Shown here: piece by piece, positions 7,721-14,911 of the stretch
Layout of the letters: each line of letters opens with the position of its first letter
Numbering within the stretch: position 1 is the first letter of the stretch
Source of the DNA: CAIKZZ01 sp035524495
GTDB lineage: Bacteria; Pseudomonadota; Gammaproteobacteria; Steroidobacterales; Steroidobacteraceae
Assembly: GCA_035524495.1 (NCBI GenBank)
Contig: DATKOR010000093.1
Coordinates: forward strand, 1-17,446
Length of the DNA: 17,446 nt
Reading direction: 5' to 3'
The notes under the pieces: generated by a model
Seen by the model: only the letters and a program-made list of their open reading frames with translations
Told to the model about the DNA's origin: nothing
The model's database searches: none
Position numbers and translations under genes: made by a program

Positions 7721-9532
7721 TCAGAACATCTCCGAGGCGCCGGGCGGCCGGGTCGATCCCTTGCCGCGCGAGGCGATGTGCTCGCCGGTGATCATCTCGT
7801 CGTAGGCCTGGCCCGGGCCCACCATCGGGTAGACGCCGGCGTCGGGGTCGATCAGCACCTCGAGGAACGCCGGTCCCTTGAAGCCGATGAACTCGGCGAT
7901 CACCCGCGGCACGTCCGCCTTGCGCTCCAGGCGCTGCGCCCACGGGAAGCCGTCGGCCTGCGCGGTCTTGACGAAGTCCTTCTTGTGCAGCGACTTGTCG
8001 CTCGCCGACAGCCGGCCCTTGAAGAACAGCTTCTGCCACTGCTTGACCATGCCGTCGCCGAAGTTGTTGAGCACGACGACCTTGATCGGCAGGTCGTAGG
8101 TCGTGACGGTCTCGAGCTCGCCGAGGTTCATGCGGATGCTCGCGTCGCCGTCGATGTCGATGACCAGGCGCCCGGGGTTCACGAACTGCGCGCCGATCGC
8201 CGCCGGCAGCCCGAATCCCATCGTCCCCATGCTCCCCGAGGTCAGCCACAGCCGCGGGCTCTTGAAGTCGAAGTACTGCGCGGCCCACATCTGGTGCTGG
8301 CCGACGCCGGTCGTGATCAGCGCCTCGCCGCGCGTCAGCCGGTTGATCTCCTCGATCACGTAGTACGGCTGGATCAGCGCGCTCGCGCGGTCGTAGTTCA
8401 TCGCATACACGCGCTTCAAGTCCTCGCAGTGCGCGTGCCAGTGCGACCAGTCGCGCTTAAAGCCGTGGCGGCGGCCGTACTCGGTGAGCTCGACGAGCGC
8501 CTGGCCCATGAGCCCGACGTGGCTCCAGTGCACGCGCTTGACCTTGTTGATCTCGGAGGCGTCGATGTCGAGGTGCGCGATGTGGCGCGCGTTCGGCGCG
8601 AAGCGCTGCGGCACGCCGGCGACGCGGTCGTCGAAGCGCGCGCCGACCGCGAGCAGGAAGTCGCAGTCCTCGACCGCGTAGTTCGCGAACGCCGCGCCGT
8701 GCATGCCGAGCATGCGCAGCGCGCGCGGACCCGTCGTGTCGACCGCGCCGATGCCCATCAGCGTCGTCACGACCGGGATCTCGAAGGCCGCGCTGAAGGC
8801 CCTGAGCGCCTCGGCGGCGTCGCCGTTGATGACGCCGCCGCCCGCGTAGATCAGCGGCCGCTTGGCCTCGCCGAGCATCGCGAACAGCGTCCCCATCTCG
8901 CGTTCGAGGAGCCGGTGCTGCTCGAGCTGCCGCAGGCGGCTGCGATAGCCCGGGACCGGCAGCCGGCCGTCGCCGTGGAACGTGCCCTGCCAGTTCTGCA
9001 CGTCCTTCGGGATGTCGATGACGACCGGGCCCGGCCGGCCGGTGCGCGCGATCTCGAAGGCGGTCCGCACCGTCGCCTCGAGGCGCTCGGGATCGGTGAC
9101 CAGGAACACGTGCTTGGCGACCGAGCCCATGATCGCCGACACCGGCGCCTCCTGGAACGCGTCGCTGCCGATCGCGCCGCTCGGGACCTGGCCGCAGATG
9201 ACGACCATCGGCACCGAGTCCGCCATCGAGTCGCGCACCGGCGTCACGGTGTTGGTCGCGCCGGGGCCCGAGGTCACGACGCAGACGCCGACGCGGCCGC
9301 TCGCGCGTGCGTAGCCGGCCGCCATGAAGCCCGCGCCCTGCTCGTTCGCGGGCACGATCAGCGGGATCGGCCGGCGCGCGCCGTCCTTGTTGTGGACGAA
9401 GATCGCATCGTAGGTCGGCAGGATCGCGCCGCCCGAATAGCCGAACACGACCTCGACGCCCTCGTCGGCGAGGACCTGGACGATCATCTCGGCGCCGGTC
9501 ATCGTCCGGCCGGCCAGCGGGTGGGCGCTCAT
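7721..9532 (-). CDS. ilvB: Acetolactate synthase large subunit
   Basis: A 603-residue ThDP enzyme for the first common step of branched-chain amino acid synthesis: two pyruvates to acetolactate, or pyruvate plus 2-ketobutyrate to acetohydroxybutyrate. From the ATG at 9532, the N-terminal domain carries GYSGGAILPTYDA (31-43) and the catalytic Glu64 in PANEQGAGF. TSGPGATN is at 88-95, and the SDAFQEAP loop follows. The C-terminal ThDP site spans GDA (462-464) to NN (489-490), then GDGMVKQWQKLF. The motif normally begins GDG; here the third residue is Ala. A GTG at 9559 would add nine residues with a weak GGGGAA upstream; the start is uncertain. Unusually, the small-subunit gene is head-to-head with it rather than downstream. 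Identity as an AHAS-family enzyme is firm; substrate is inferred. Confidence 0.92.
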   Translation of the reverse strand: MSAHPLAGRTMTGAEMIVQVLADEGVEVVFGYSGGAILPTYDAIFVHNKDGARRPIPLIVPANEQGAGFMAAGYARASGRVGVCVVTSGPGATNTVTPVRDSMADSVPMVVICGQVPSGAIGSDAFQEAPVSAIMGSVAKHVFLVTDPERLEATVRTAFEIARTGRPGPVVIDIPKDVQNWQGTFHGDGRLPVPGYRSRLRQLEQHRLLEREMGTLFAMLGEAKRPLIYAGGGVINGDAAEALRAFSAAFEIPVVTTLMGIGAVDTTGPRALRMLGMHGAAFANYAVEDCDFLLAVGARFDDRVAGVPQRFAPNARHIAHLDIDASEINKVKRVHWSHVGLMGQALVELTEYGRRHGFKRDWSHWHAHCEDLKRVYAMNYDRASALIQPYYVIEEINRLTRGEALITTGVGQHQMWAAQYFDFKSPRLWLTSGSMGTMGFGLPAAIGAQFVNPGRLVIDIDGDASIRMNLGELETVTTYDLPIKVVVLNNFGDGMVKQWQKLFFKGRLSASDKSLHKKDFVKTAQADGFPWAQRLERKADVPRVIAEFIGFKGPAFLEVLIDPDAGVYPMVGPGQAYDEMITGEHIASRGKGSTRPPGASEMF

Positions 9533-9608
9533 GCCCGTGAGTTCATGGCTGCTTCGCACGTCGTTTCCCCGTCGTCAGCCCGAGAGTAGCAACGGCCGGC
9601 CACGCCGT

Positions 9609-9645
9609 CTATGCACTGCAAAAAGAACCGCGCTATGCTGCAAAA
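9609..9645. promoter_or_regulatory. TGC-rich motif pair between ilvB and ilvN
   Basis: Two related elements occur in the divergent intergenic region: CTATGCACTGCAAAA at 9609-9623 and CTATGCTGCAAAA at 9633-9645, their starts 24 bases apart. TGCACTGCAAAAAGA (9612-9626) is identical over 15 bases to the element at 16714-16728 that overlaps the PHA synthase promoter. TATGCT at 9634-9639 could serve as a -10 for ilvN, 34 bases before the ATG. Shared repressor binding is inferred. Confidence 0.5.
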
Positions 9646-9673
9646 CCCCCGCAGGAACCTTCGGTTAGCCCGC

Positions 9674-10180
9674 ATGCGCCACATCATCGCGATCCTTCTG
9701 CAGAACGAGGCCGGAGCGCTCGGCCGGGTGGCGGGGCTGTTCTCGAGCCGCGGCTACAACATCGAGTCGCTCGCGGTCGCGCCGACCGATACGCCGACCG
9801 TGTCGCGCCTGACGCTGGTCACGGCCGGCAACGACGCGGTCGTCGCGCAGATCGTGAGCCAGCTCAGAAAGCTCATCGACGTGGTGCTGGTCGAGGACCT
9901 GACGCGCGGCGATCACTTCGAGCGCGAGCTGCTGCTCTTGAAGCTCAAGGTCTCGGCCGCGCAGCTCGAGCCCCTGACCGCGCTCGTGACCGAGTCCGCC
10001 GGGCGGATCCTCTCCGGCGCGCTCGGCAGCTTCGTCATCGAGCTCACGAGCAGCGAGGCGCAGGTGTCGCGCTTCCTCGCGCAGGCCTCGCAGTACGGCG
10101 AGGTGCTCGAGGTCGTCCGGAGCGGCGCGCTCGGCATCCGCCACGGCACCGCGACCGTCACGCACGTCTCGGCGGCCTGA
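9674..10180 (+). CDS. ilvN: Acetolactate synthase small (regulatory) subunit
   Basis: A 168-residue regulatory partner of the ThDP large subunit, conferring valine feedback inhibition and full activity. The N-terminal ACT domain is clear: MRHIIAILLQNEAGALGRVA, then GLFSSRGYNIESLAVAP (21-37), with the N-E-A-G-A-L and RGYNIESL signatures intact. The C-terminal half (about 84-158) matches the ALS_ss_C domain (RELLLLKLKV, AGRILSGALGSFVIELT). Length is close to the usual 163. The ATG at 9674 is chosen because the conserved family start is MRHII; the open frame extends to 9611 through the TGC-rich regulatory motif. No strong Shine-Dalgarno is seen. It is transcribed away from ilvB and is followed after two bases by the GST gene, which is probably co-transcribed. 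Regulated by ilvN but physically divergent from ilvB, the stoichiometry must be set by two promoters. Confidence 0.94.
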   Translation: MRHIIAILLQNEAGALGRVAGLFSSRGYNIESLAVAPTDTPTVSRLTLVTAGNDAVVAQIVSQLRKLIDVVLVEDLTRGDHFERELLLLKLKVSAAQLEPLTALVTESAGRILSGALGSFVIELTSSEAQVSRFLAQASQYGEVLEVVRSGALGIRHGTATVTHVSAA

Positions 10181-10182
10181 GC

Positions 10183-10791
10183 GTGTACCGGCTCTACGAC
10201 TACCGCCCGTCCGGCAACGGCTACAAGGTGCGCCTCGTGATGAAGGCGCTCGCGATCCCGTACGAGCTCGTCGAGCTCGACATCAAGGTCGGCGCGACCC
10301 GCACCCCGGCGTTCCTCGCCAAGAACCCCAACGGGCGCATCCCGCTGCTCGAGGTCCCGGGCCGCGGCTGCCTCGCCGAGAGCCACGCGATCATCAGCTT
10401 CCTCGCCGAGGGCTCGGCGCTCGTGCCCACCGACCCCTGGCACCGGGCGCAGATGTGGCAGTGGATGTGCTTCGAGCAGTACAACCTCGAGCCCAACATC
10501 GGCACGGCGCGCTTCTGGCTCGCGTCCTTGAAGCGCACGCCCGCGGAGCTCGGCGAGAAGCTCACCGAGAAGCACCAGAAGGGTCGCGAGGCGCTCGCCG
10601 TCCTCGAGCAGGGCCTCGAGGGCCGGCCGTTCCTGGTCGCGGAGCGCTACTCGCTCGCCGACATCGCGCTCTACGCCTACACGCACGCCTCGGCCGAGGC
10701 GGGACTGCCGCTCGATCCGTACCCTGCGATCCGCGCCTGGATCGGACGCGTCGAGAACCAGCCCGGCTGGGCGCCGATCACGGCGCCCTGA
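10183..10791 (+). CDS. Glutathione S-transferase family protein
   Basis: A 202-residue cytosolic GST-fold protein. The N-terminal thioredoxin-like domain (1 to about 76) starts directly in strand beta-1 (MYRLYDYRPSGNGYKVRL), with Ser10 in the position of the catalytic serine of Ser-type GSTs. Pro54 (NPNGRIPLLE) is the cis-proline, and Glu66-Ser67 (AESHAII) would hold the gamma-glutamyl group of glutathione. The all-helical C-terminal domain includes the N-capping/hydrophobic staple region SLADIALYAYTHA. The GTG start lies two bases after the ilvN stop, so it is translationally linked to ilvN. A role in amino acid synthesis is not implied by this; it may be fortuitous packing. The 3' end overlaps the convergent thioesterase gene by 14 bases. 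Substrate unknown. Confidence 0.9.
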   Translation: MYRLYDYRPSGNGYKVRLVMKALAIPYELVELDIKVGATRTPAFLAKNPNGRIPLLEVPGRGCLAESHAIISFLAEGSALVPTDPWHRAQMWQWMCFEQYNLEPNIGTARFWLASLKRTPAELGEKLTEKHQKGREALAVLEQGLEGRPFLVAERYSLADIALYAYTHASAEAGLPLDPYPAIRAWIGRVENQPGWAPITAP

Positions 10792-11203
10792 GCGGCGCGA
10801 GCGCGCTTCTGATGACGTCCGGGACCGTCACCGGCGTGCGCGTCCCGGCGTCGACGTACACGTGCACGAAGCGCCCGACCGCGCAGGCTTCGCTGCGCGT
10901 CTCGCTGAAGAGCCCGATCCGGTAGATCACGCTCGAGTTCCCGAGCTTCTCGAGCACGAGCCCGGCGTCGACGGGCTCGGGGAACGACAGCTCCGCGAGG
11001 AAGCGGCACGAGGTCTCGGCGACGATGCCGATCGCCGGCAGCGCCCTGATGTCGGTGCCGGTCGCCTCGATCAGATAGCCGTTCACCGCGGTGTCGAAGT
11101 ACGAGTAGTAGACGACGTTGTTGACGTGCCCGTAGGCGTCGTTGTCCATCCAGCGCGTCGTGATGCGCCGGAACACCCGGTAGTCGCTGCGCGCCGTCGC
11201 CAC
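10778..11203 (-). CDS. 4-hydroxybenzoyl-CoA-type (hotdog) acyl-CoA thioesterase
   Basis: A 141-residue hotdog-fold protein of the 4HBT/YbgC-like group, hydrolysing a CoA thioester in the cytosol. The signature RWMDNDAYGHVNNVVYYSYFD (17-37) gives the catalytic Asp20 or Asp22, His26 and the Asn28-Asn29 pair at the start of the long central helix. The following strands carry CRFLAELSFPEPVDAGLVLEKLGNSSVIYRIGLF, typical of the family. The start is a GTG immediately after the TAG of the heme-barrel gene (TAGGTG, no gap), so it depends on translational coupling. It is the last gene of the Qor-Omp85-heme barrel set. The acyl chain it acts on cannot be inferred; a fatty-acyl or aromatic acyl-CoA are both possible. 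Confidence 0.9.
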   Translation of the reverse strand: MATARSDYRVFRRITTRWMDNDAYGHVNNVVYYSYFDTAVNGYLIEATGTDIRALPAIGIVAETSCRFLAELSFPEPVDAGLVLEKLGNSSVIYRIGLFSETRSEACAVGRFVHVYVDAGTRTPVTVPDVIRSALAPLRAP

Positions 11204-11836
11204 CTAGCGCGCCAGCGGATTCGGGACGGGCGCCGCGACGCGCGTCAGCGTGCTGCGGTCGCGGTGGTGGAACGGGGCGCTGCGGCCCTTGATCTGTATG
11301 ACCGTGTCCTCGTCGTACGACCAGCGATCCTCGCCCTCGATCGAGACGACGATCCGGTACTCGAGCGTCGTGAACGCGGCGTCGAGGAACGGCCCCGAGA
11401 CGATGCCGTTCTCGGTCGTGCCGCGCCGCGCCTTGAGCTCGAAGCGCGTCGCGTCCGCCCTCGCCTCGCCGATCGCGAGCACCGTCTGCGCGCGCGGGAT
11501 CGAGAGCGTCTGGTAGAGCGTCCCGGTCGCCGGCTCCCACAGCCAGTAGCCGACCTGGTCGTGGTAGGCGCCGACTTCGCCCGGCTTGACGACGTGCTGG
11601 TGGTAGCGAAGCCCGTAGAGGAGCTGCGGCCCGTTGGTCTGCGGGTCGATGGGCTCGAGGTCGATCGTCTCCTCGAAGGCCTGCGTCCCGCCGCCCGCGG
11701 CGTTCGGGAAAAAGTCGGTGCCGCGCTGTCCGGCCCAGCGGCCCGCGAGGCGCGTCAGGGGACCTAGGTTCGCGAGCGTGCGGACGTCGACGTCGGCGGG
11801 CTCGGTGTAGATGTCGTCGGGGATCGTGCGTGCCAT
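11204..11836 (-). CDS. Nitrobindin-like heme-binding beta-barrel protein (FABP/DUF1794 family)
   Basis: A 210-residue protein resembling the fatty-acid-binding-like heme barrel family (nitrobindin, THAP4 C-terminal domain). The N-terminal signature LAGRWAGQRGTDFFP (30-44) corresponds to the GxWxGxG strand motif, and the C-terminal FHHRDRSTLTRV (189-200) has His190/His191 where the heme-coordinating His is expected. Strand pairs such as AYHDQVGYWLWEPATGTLYQTLSIPR fit a 10-stranded barrel. There is no signal peptide, so it is cytosolic. Family members bind ferric heme and isomerise peroxynitrite or bind NO, which would be meaningful in an organism reducing nitrite; this is inference. The gene starts two bases after the Omp85 stop and ends at the thioesterase start. 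It is about 40 residues longer than mycobacterial nitrobindins, with extra length at the N-terminus and in loops. Confidence 0.8.
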   Translation of the reverse strand: MARTIPDDIYTEPADVDVRTLANLGPLTRLAGRWAGQRGTDFFPNAAGGGTQAFEETIDLEPIDPQTNGPQLLYGLRYHQHVVKPGEVGAYHDQVGYWLWEPATGTLYQTLSIPRAQTVLAIGEARADATRFELKARRGTTENGIVSGPFLDAAFTTLEYRIVVSIEGEDRWSYDEDTVIQIKGRSAPFHHRDRSTLTRVAAPVPNPLAR

Positions 11837-11838
11837 GT

Positions 11839-13494
11839 TCAGAACTTGTCGAGCGTCTGGATCGTGACCTCTACGCGCCTGGTGCCGGGCGGTGCATCCA
11901 GAGCGTACGACAAATCGACGTGCACGACATTGCCGAGACCCGAACGCACGTTGCCGACGCGGATGCCGAGCCCGACGTCCTTGAGCAGCCCGAGCGGCTC
12001 GGCGCCCTCGAAGTCGCGGCCCCAGGTGCGGCCGGCGTCGAAGAAGAGCGCGCCGCCCACGCGCACGAGCCGGAACGGGAACCAGTCGGTGAACACGCGG
12101 TGCTCGAGGGTCAGCAGCGCGCTCGAGGTCCCGCCCTGGAAACGCAGCGGGTAGCCGCGAAGTCCCGTGTCGCCGCCGAGCAGCAGCTGCTGGTCGGCGT
12201 CCTGCCGGTGGGTCGTCGTCCCGGACAGCGACACGTAGAAGAGCTGGTGCGGCGTCAGCCGGTCGAAGTAGCGCGCGCTCGAGGTCAGGCTGACGTTGCG
12301 CGCGCTGCCGTCTTCGATCCGCCCGGCGAACGCCGCGGACCAGAGCAGGATCCGCTGCTCGCCGAAGTGCCAGGCATCGAGCGCCGAGACCTGCGACAGC
12401 ACCGAGCGGCCGCGGCCGCCGAAGGTCGGGTTCGAGTAGCCGACCTCGGCGTACAGCGAGCGGCCGACGTACAGGTCCTCGGTGCGGCCGATGAGGTCGA
12501 GGTTCTCGGTCTTCTCGTAGCGGTTCTCGACGGCCTGCCAGCCGAGGTACGGGTAGGCGAAGCGCCTGTCGTCCGGCACCACGCCGTTGGTGACGCCCGG
12601 GATCGCCGTGAACGCGGCCGCATCGTAGCGGACGCCGGTGTACCAGCGCCGGGTCCAGTCGCCGACGAGTCCGTCCGACCAGCCGTAGTAGACCTGGTGG
12701 TAGGTGTGCCGCTCGTAGAGCTGGTCGGCGATCGCGCCGTCCGAGTAGCGCGACAGGCGGCTCGTGCCGTCGGACAGGTAGATGCCGAGCGCATCGCGCG
12801 TGTCGAGCGCGTAGAACGGGCGCTCGACGTCGAGGGACTTCACCTTGCCGTCGCTGTTGTTGGCGTAGTTCAGCGCCGTCTGCCACCAGCTGCCGGCGAC
12901 GTTCGGGTCGTAGACGCTGAACAGCGTCGAGCTGCGGTCGACATCGTGCGAGCGCGCGACCTGGATCCGGTTGCCGAACCCGAGCAGGTTCTCCTCCTCG
13001 ATCGCGACCTGGGTGCGGTTCGCGCCTCCCTGGCGACCGAGCGACACGCTCGGATTCAGCGTCCAGACGTCGCGGACCGTGACCGCGACGTCGGCGCTGT
13101 TGGTCGCCGCGTCGTAGCCCGAGACCACGACCCAGGCGTCGCTGAGGTAGCGGCGCGTGCGCAAGAGCCGCTCGGTCTCCTCGAGCTTCTGCGCCGAGAG
13201 CCTCTCGCCCGGCGCGAACAGCAGCTGCTCGCGGACCGTGCGGTTGCGCGTGCGGTAGTGCAGGTGGTCCGCGAGCGTGTAGAGCCCGTTGGCCTCGCGC
13301 GGGTCGTCGAGGTTGAAGATGTTCTCGACGTGCACGTCGATGCGGCGGATCGTCGCGCCGCGCCGCTCGAGCTCCTCCGGCGCCGGCGTGCCGCCGGCCG
13401 GCACCGCGCTCGCCGGGCGCTCGGTCGCGGCGGCTGCCGCGGCGCCGAGCGCGAGCACGGCGAGGAGCAGCGCCGCGAGCGGTCGTTTCCTCAG
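11839..13494 (-). CDS. Omp85-superfamily (BamA/TamA-like) outer membrane protein
   Basis: A 551-residue predicted outer-membrane barrel. Residues 1-23 are a signal peptide (RKRPLAALLLAVLALG core). One POTRA-like region (about 48-140, IRRIDVHVENIF ... RRYLSDAWVVVS ... VAVTVRDVW) precedes the barrel. The barrel carries the L6-loop signature GDTGLRGYPL (441-450) and ends in an aromatic residue (LDKF), as outer-membrane proteins do. It is shorter than BamA (about 800) and has fewer POTRAs, so it is not the essential assembly factor. Lipid or protein export are options. No ATG, GTG or TTG lies near the signal peptide. The best start is a CTG at 13494 overlapping the quinone oxidoreductase stop (CTGA), read here as a coupled non-canonical start. 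An in-frame GTG inside the hydrophobic core would destroy the signal peptide. Confidence 0.82.
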   Translation of the reverse strand: MRKRPLAALLLAVLALGAAAAAATERPASAVPAGGTPAPEELERRGATIRRIDVHVENIFNLDDPREANGLYTLADHLHYRTRNRTVREQLLFAPGERLSAQKLEETERLLRTRRYLSDAWVVVSGYDAATNSADVAVTVRDVWTLNPSVSLGRQGGANRTQVAIEEENLLGFGNRIQVARSHDVDRSSTLFSVYDPNVAGSWWQTALNYANNSDGKVKSLDVERPFYALDTRDALGIYLSDGTSRLSRYSDGAIADQLYERHTYHQVYYGWSDGLVGDWTRRWYTGVRYDAAAFTAIPGVTNGVVPDDRRFAYPYLGWQAVENRYEKTENLDLIGRTEDLYVGRSLYAEVGYSNPTFGGRGRSVLSQVSALDAWHFGEQRILLWSAAFAGRIEDGSARNVSLTSSARYFDRLTPHQLFYVSLSGTTTHRQDADQQLLLGGDTGLRGYPLRFQGGTSSALLTLEHRVFTDWFPFRLVRVGGALFFDAGRTWGRDFEGAEPLGLLKDVGLGIRVGNVRSGLGNVVHVDLSYALDAPPGTRRVEVTIQTLDKF

Positions 13495-14465
13495 GGGATC
13501 AGTACCGTCGAGCCCGTCGTTCGCCGCGCCTCGAGCTCGGCGTGGGCACGGGCCGCGTCGGCGAGCGGATAGGTCTGGCCGATGCGGATCCTGACGGCGC
13601 CGCTCTGGACCGCGGCGAAGAGCTCGCGCGCCGCGCGGTTGAGCTCGCCCTTGGTCGCGATGTAGTGAAAGAGCGTGGGGCGCGTCAGGAACAGCGAGCC
13701 GCGCTTTGACAGCTCGAGCGGGCTGAAGGGCGGAACCGGGCCCGAGGCGTTGCCGAAGGTCACCATGAGGCCGAGGCGCCGCAGGCAGTCGAGCGAGGCG
13801 AAGAACGTGTCCGCGCCGATCGAGTCGTAGACGACCGGCACGCCCTTGCCGCCCGTGATCTCGCGCACCCGCGCCACCAGGTCCTCGCGCGGAGTCACGA
13901 CGACCTCGTGCGCGCCATGCTCGCGCGCGAGCGCGGCCTTGGCATCGGAGCCCACGACCGCGATCACCCTGGCGCCCAGGTGCCGCCCCCACTGCACGAG
14001 GATCAGGCCGACGCCGCCCGCGGCCGCGTGCACGACGATCGGGTCGCCCTTCCTGACCTTGTAGGTGCGCCTCAGCAGGTAGTGCGCGGTCAGGCCCTTC
14101 AGCATCATGCCCGCCGCCTGCTCGTCGCTGATCCCGGGCGGGATCTTGACGAGGCGCTCGGCGGGTACGTGGCGGTGCTCGGCGTACGAGCCGGGGCTTG
14201 CCATCACGTACGCGACGCGGTCGCCCGGCTTGTAGGCGCCGACCTTGCTGCCGACGTGCTCGACGATGCCGGCCGCCTCGCGGCCGAGCACCATCGGTAG
14301 CTTGCCTGGGTAGAGCCCGCTGCGGTCGTAGACGTCGATGTAGTTGACGCCGATCGCGGTGTGACGGACGCGGACCTCGTTGCGCTTCATGCGCGGCAGC
14401 TCGACTGACGTGAACTCGAGCGCTTCCGGGCCGCCGTGGGCGCGCAGCTGTATGCCTCGGGTCAT
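13491..14465 (-). CDS. Zinc-free quinone oxidoreductase (MDR family, Qor-like)
   Basis: A 324-residue NADPH-dependent medium-chain reductase reducing quinones or enones in the cytosol. The N-terminal GroES-like domain contains the quinone-oxidoreductase signature IGVNYIDVYDRSGLY (38-52) and lacks the Cys/His zinc ligands of alcohol dehydrogenases. The Rossmann domain has the nucleotide motif AAAGGVG (147-153), then the ARVIAVVGSDAK strand-turn. The C-terminal GRFTGGL-like segment is replaced by QTYPLADAARAHAELEARRTTGSTVLI, the family's usual end. The ATG follows a strong Shine-Dalgarno GGAGGAT. Length is normal. It is first of four tightly packed genes (with Omp85, heme barrel, thioesterase), and its stop overlaps the Omp85 start codon. 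A named substrate is not deducible. Confidence 0.92.
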   Translation of the reverse strand: MTRGIQLRAHGGPEALEFTSVELPRMKRNEVRVRHTAIGVNYIDVYDRSGLYPGKLPMVLGREAAGIVEHVGSKVGAYKPGDRVAYVMASPGSYAEHRHVPAERLVKIPPGISDEQAAGMMLKGLTAHYLLRRTYKVRKGDPIVVHAAAGGVGLILVQWGRHLGARVIAVVGSDAKAALAREHGAHEVVVTPREDLVARVREITGGKGVPVVYDSIGADTFFASLDCLRRLGLMVTFGNASGPVPPFSPLELSKRGSLFLTRPTLFHYIATKGELNRAARELFAAVQSGAVRIRIGQTYPLADAARAHAELEARRTTGSTVLIP

Positions 14466-14520
14466 GGGGGATCCTCCGTGAGCCGACCGTGCGCTCAGTC
14501 TACCAGCCCGGGGCGGCCGG

Positions 14521-14889
14521 CTAGCCCGAGAGGGGGGCGGTCGCGATCGCGAGCTCCGCGACCGGCTTTCCGCCGATCAGGTGCTCGACGACGATGCGTT
14601 CGAGGTTCTCGGGGGTGCAGTCGCGGTACCAGGTGCCGTCCGGATAGACGACCGCGATCGGCCCGTCGCGGCAGACCCTGAGGCACACGGCCTTGGTGCG
14701 CAGCACGCCCGCGACGGCATCGACCTGGCCGAGCTCGCGCAGGCGCTTCTTCAGGAACGTCCAGCTCGCCTCGCTCGCCTCGACGGGCGCGCACTTCGCG
14801 CCGCCGACGCACAGCACGATGTGGCGGCGGGCGGTGTCGAGGTGCAGGCCCGCGAGCACCGTCGCGAGGTCGCCTGGGGTAGCGCTCAT
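14521..14889 (-). CDS. Thioredoxin-like [2Fe-2S] ferredoxin
   Basis: A 122-residue small electron carrier of the thioredoxin-like [2Fe-2S] ferredoxin group (Aquifex Fd4 / NuoE-like fold). Likely cluster ligands are Cys27, Cys33, Cys69 and Cys73: HIVLCVGGAKCAP and VCLRVCRDGPIAVVYPDGTWY. A fifth cysteine, Cys91 (RDCTPENLERIV), follows. The spacing of the first pair (CxxxxxC) is the short variant seen in proteobacterial members. The C-terminal helix ENLERIVVEHLIGGKPV is characteristic. No strong Shine-Dalgarno is seen; the ATG at 14889 is the only sensible start. It lies 22 bases after the PII gene, so they are probably co-transcribed from the sigma-54 element. Its partner enzyme is not evident; the FAD-dependent ferredoxin reductase-like gene at 15469 is a candidate. 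Confidence 0.88.
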   Translation of the reverse strand: MSATPGDLATVLAGLHLDTARRHIVLCVGGAKCAPVEASEASWTFLKKRLRELGQVDAVAGVLRTKAVCLRVCRDGPIAVVYPDGTWYRDCTPENLERIVVEHLIGGKPVAELAIATAPLSG

Positions 14890-14911
14890 CGGCGCGGCTG
14901 GCGCGTGGGAA

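Noticed and set aside
7778..9589. A 603-codon open frame on the plus strand, antisense to ilvB
   Set aside because: Low-complexity Arg/His/Asp/Ala composition and no motif; the opposite strand encodes a full acetolactate synthase.
11839..13992. A 717-codon version of the Omp85 gene starting inside the quinone oxidoreductase gene
   Set aside because: The extra N-terminal part is the shadow of the oxidoreductase in another frame, and the signal peptide only begins at the CTG at 13494.
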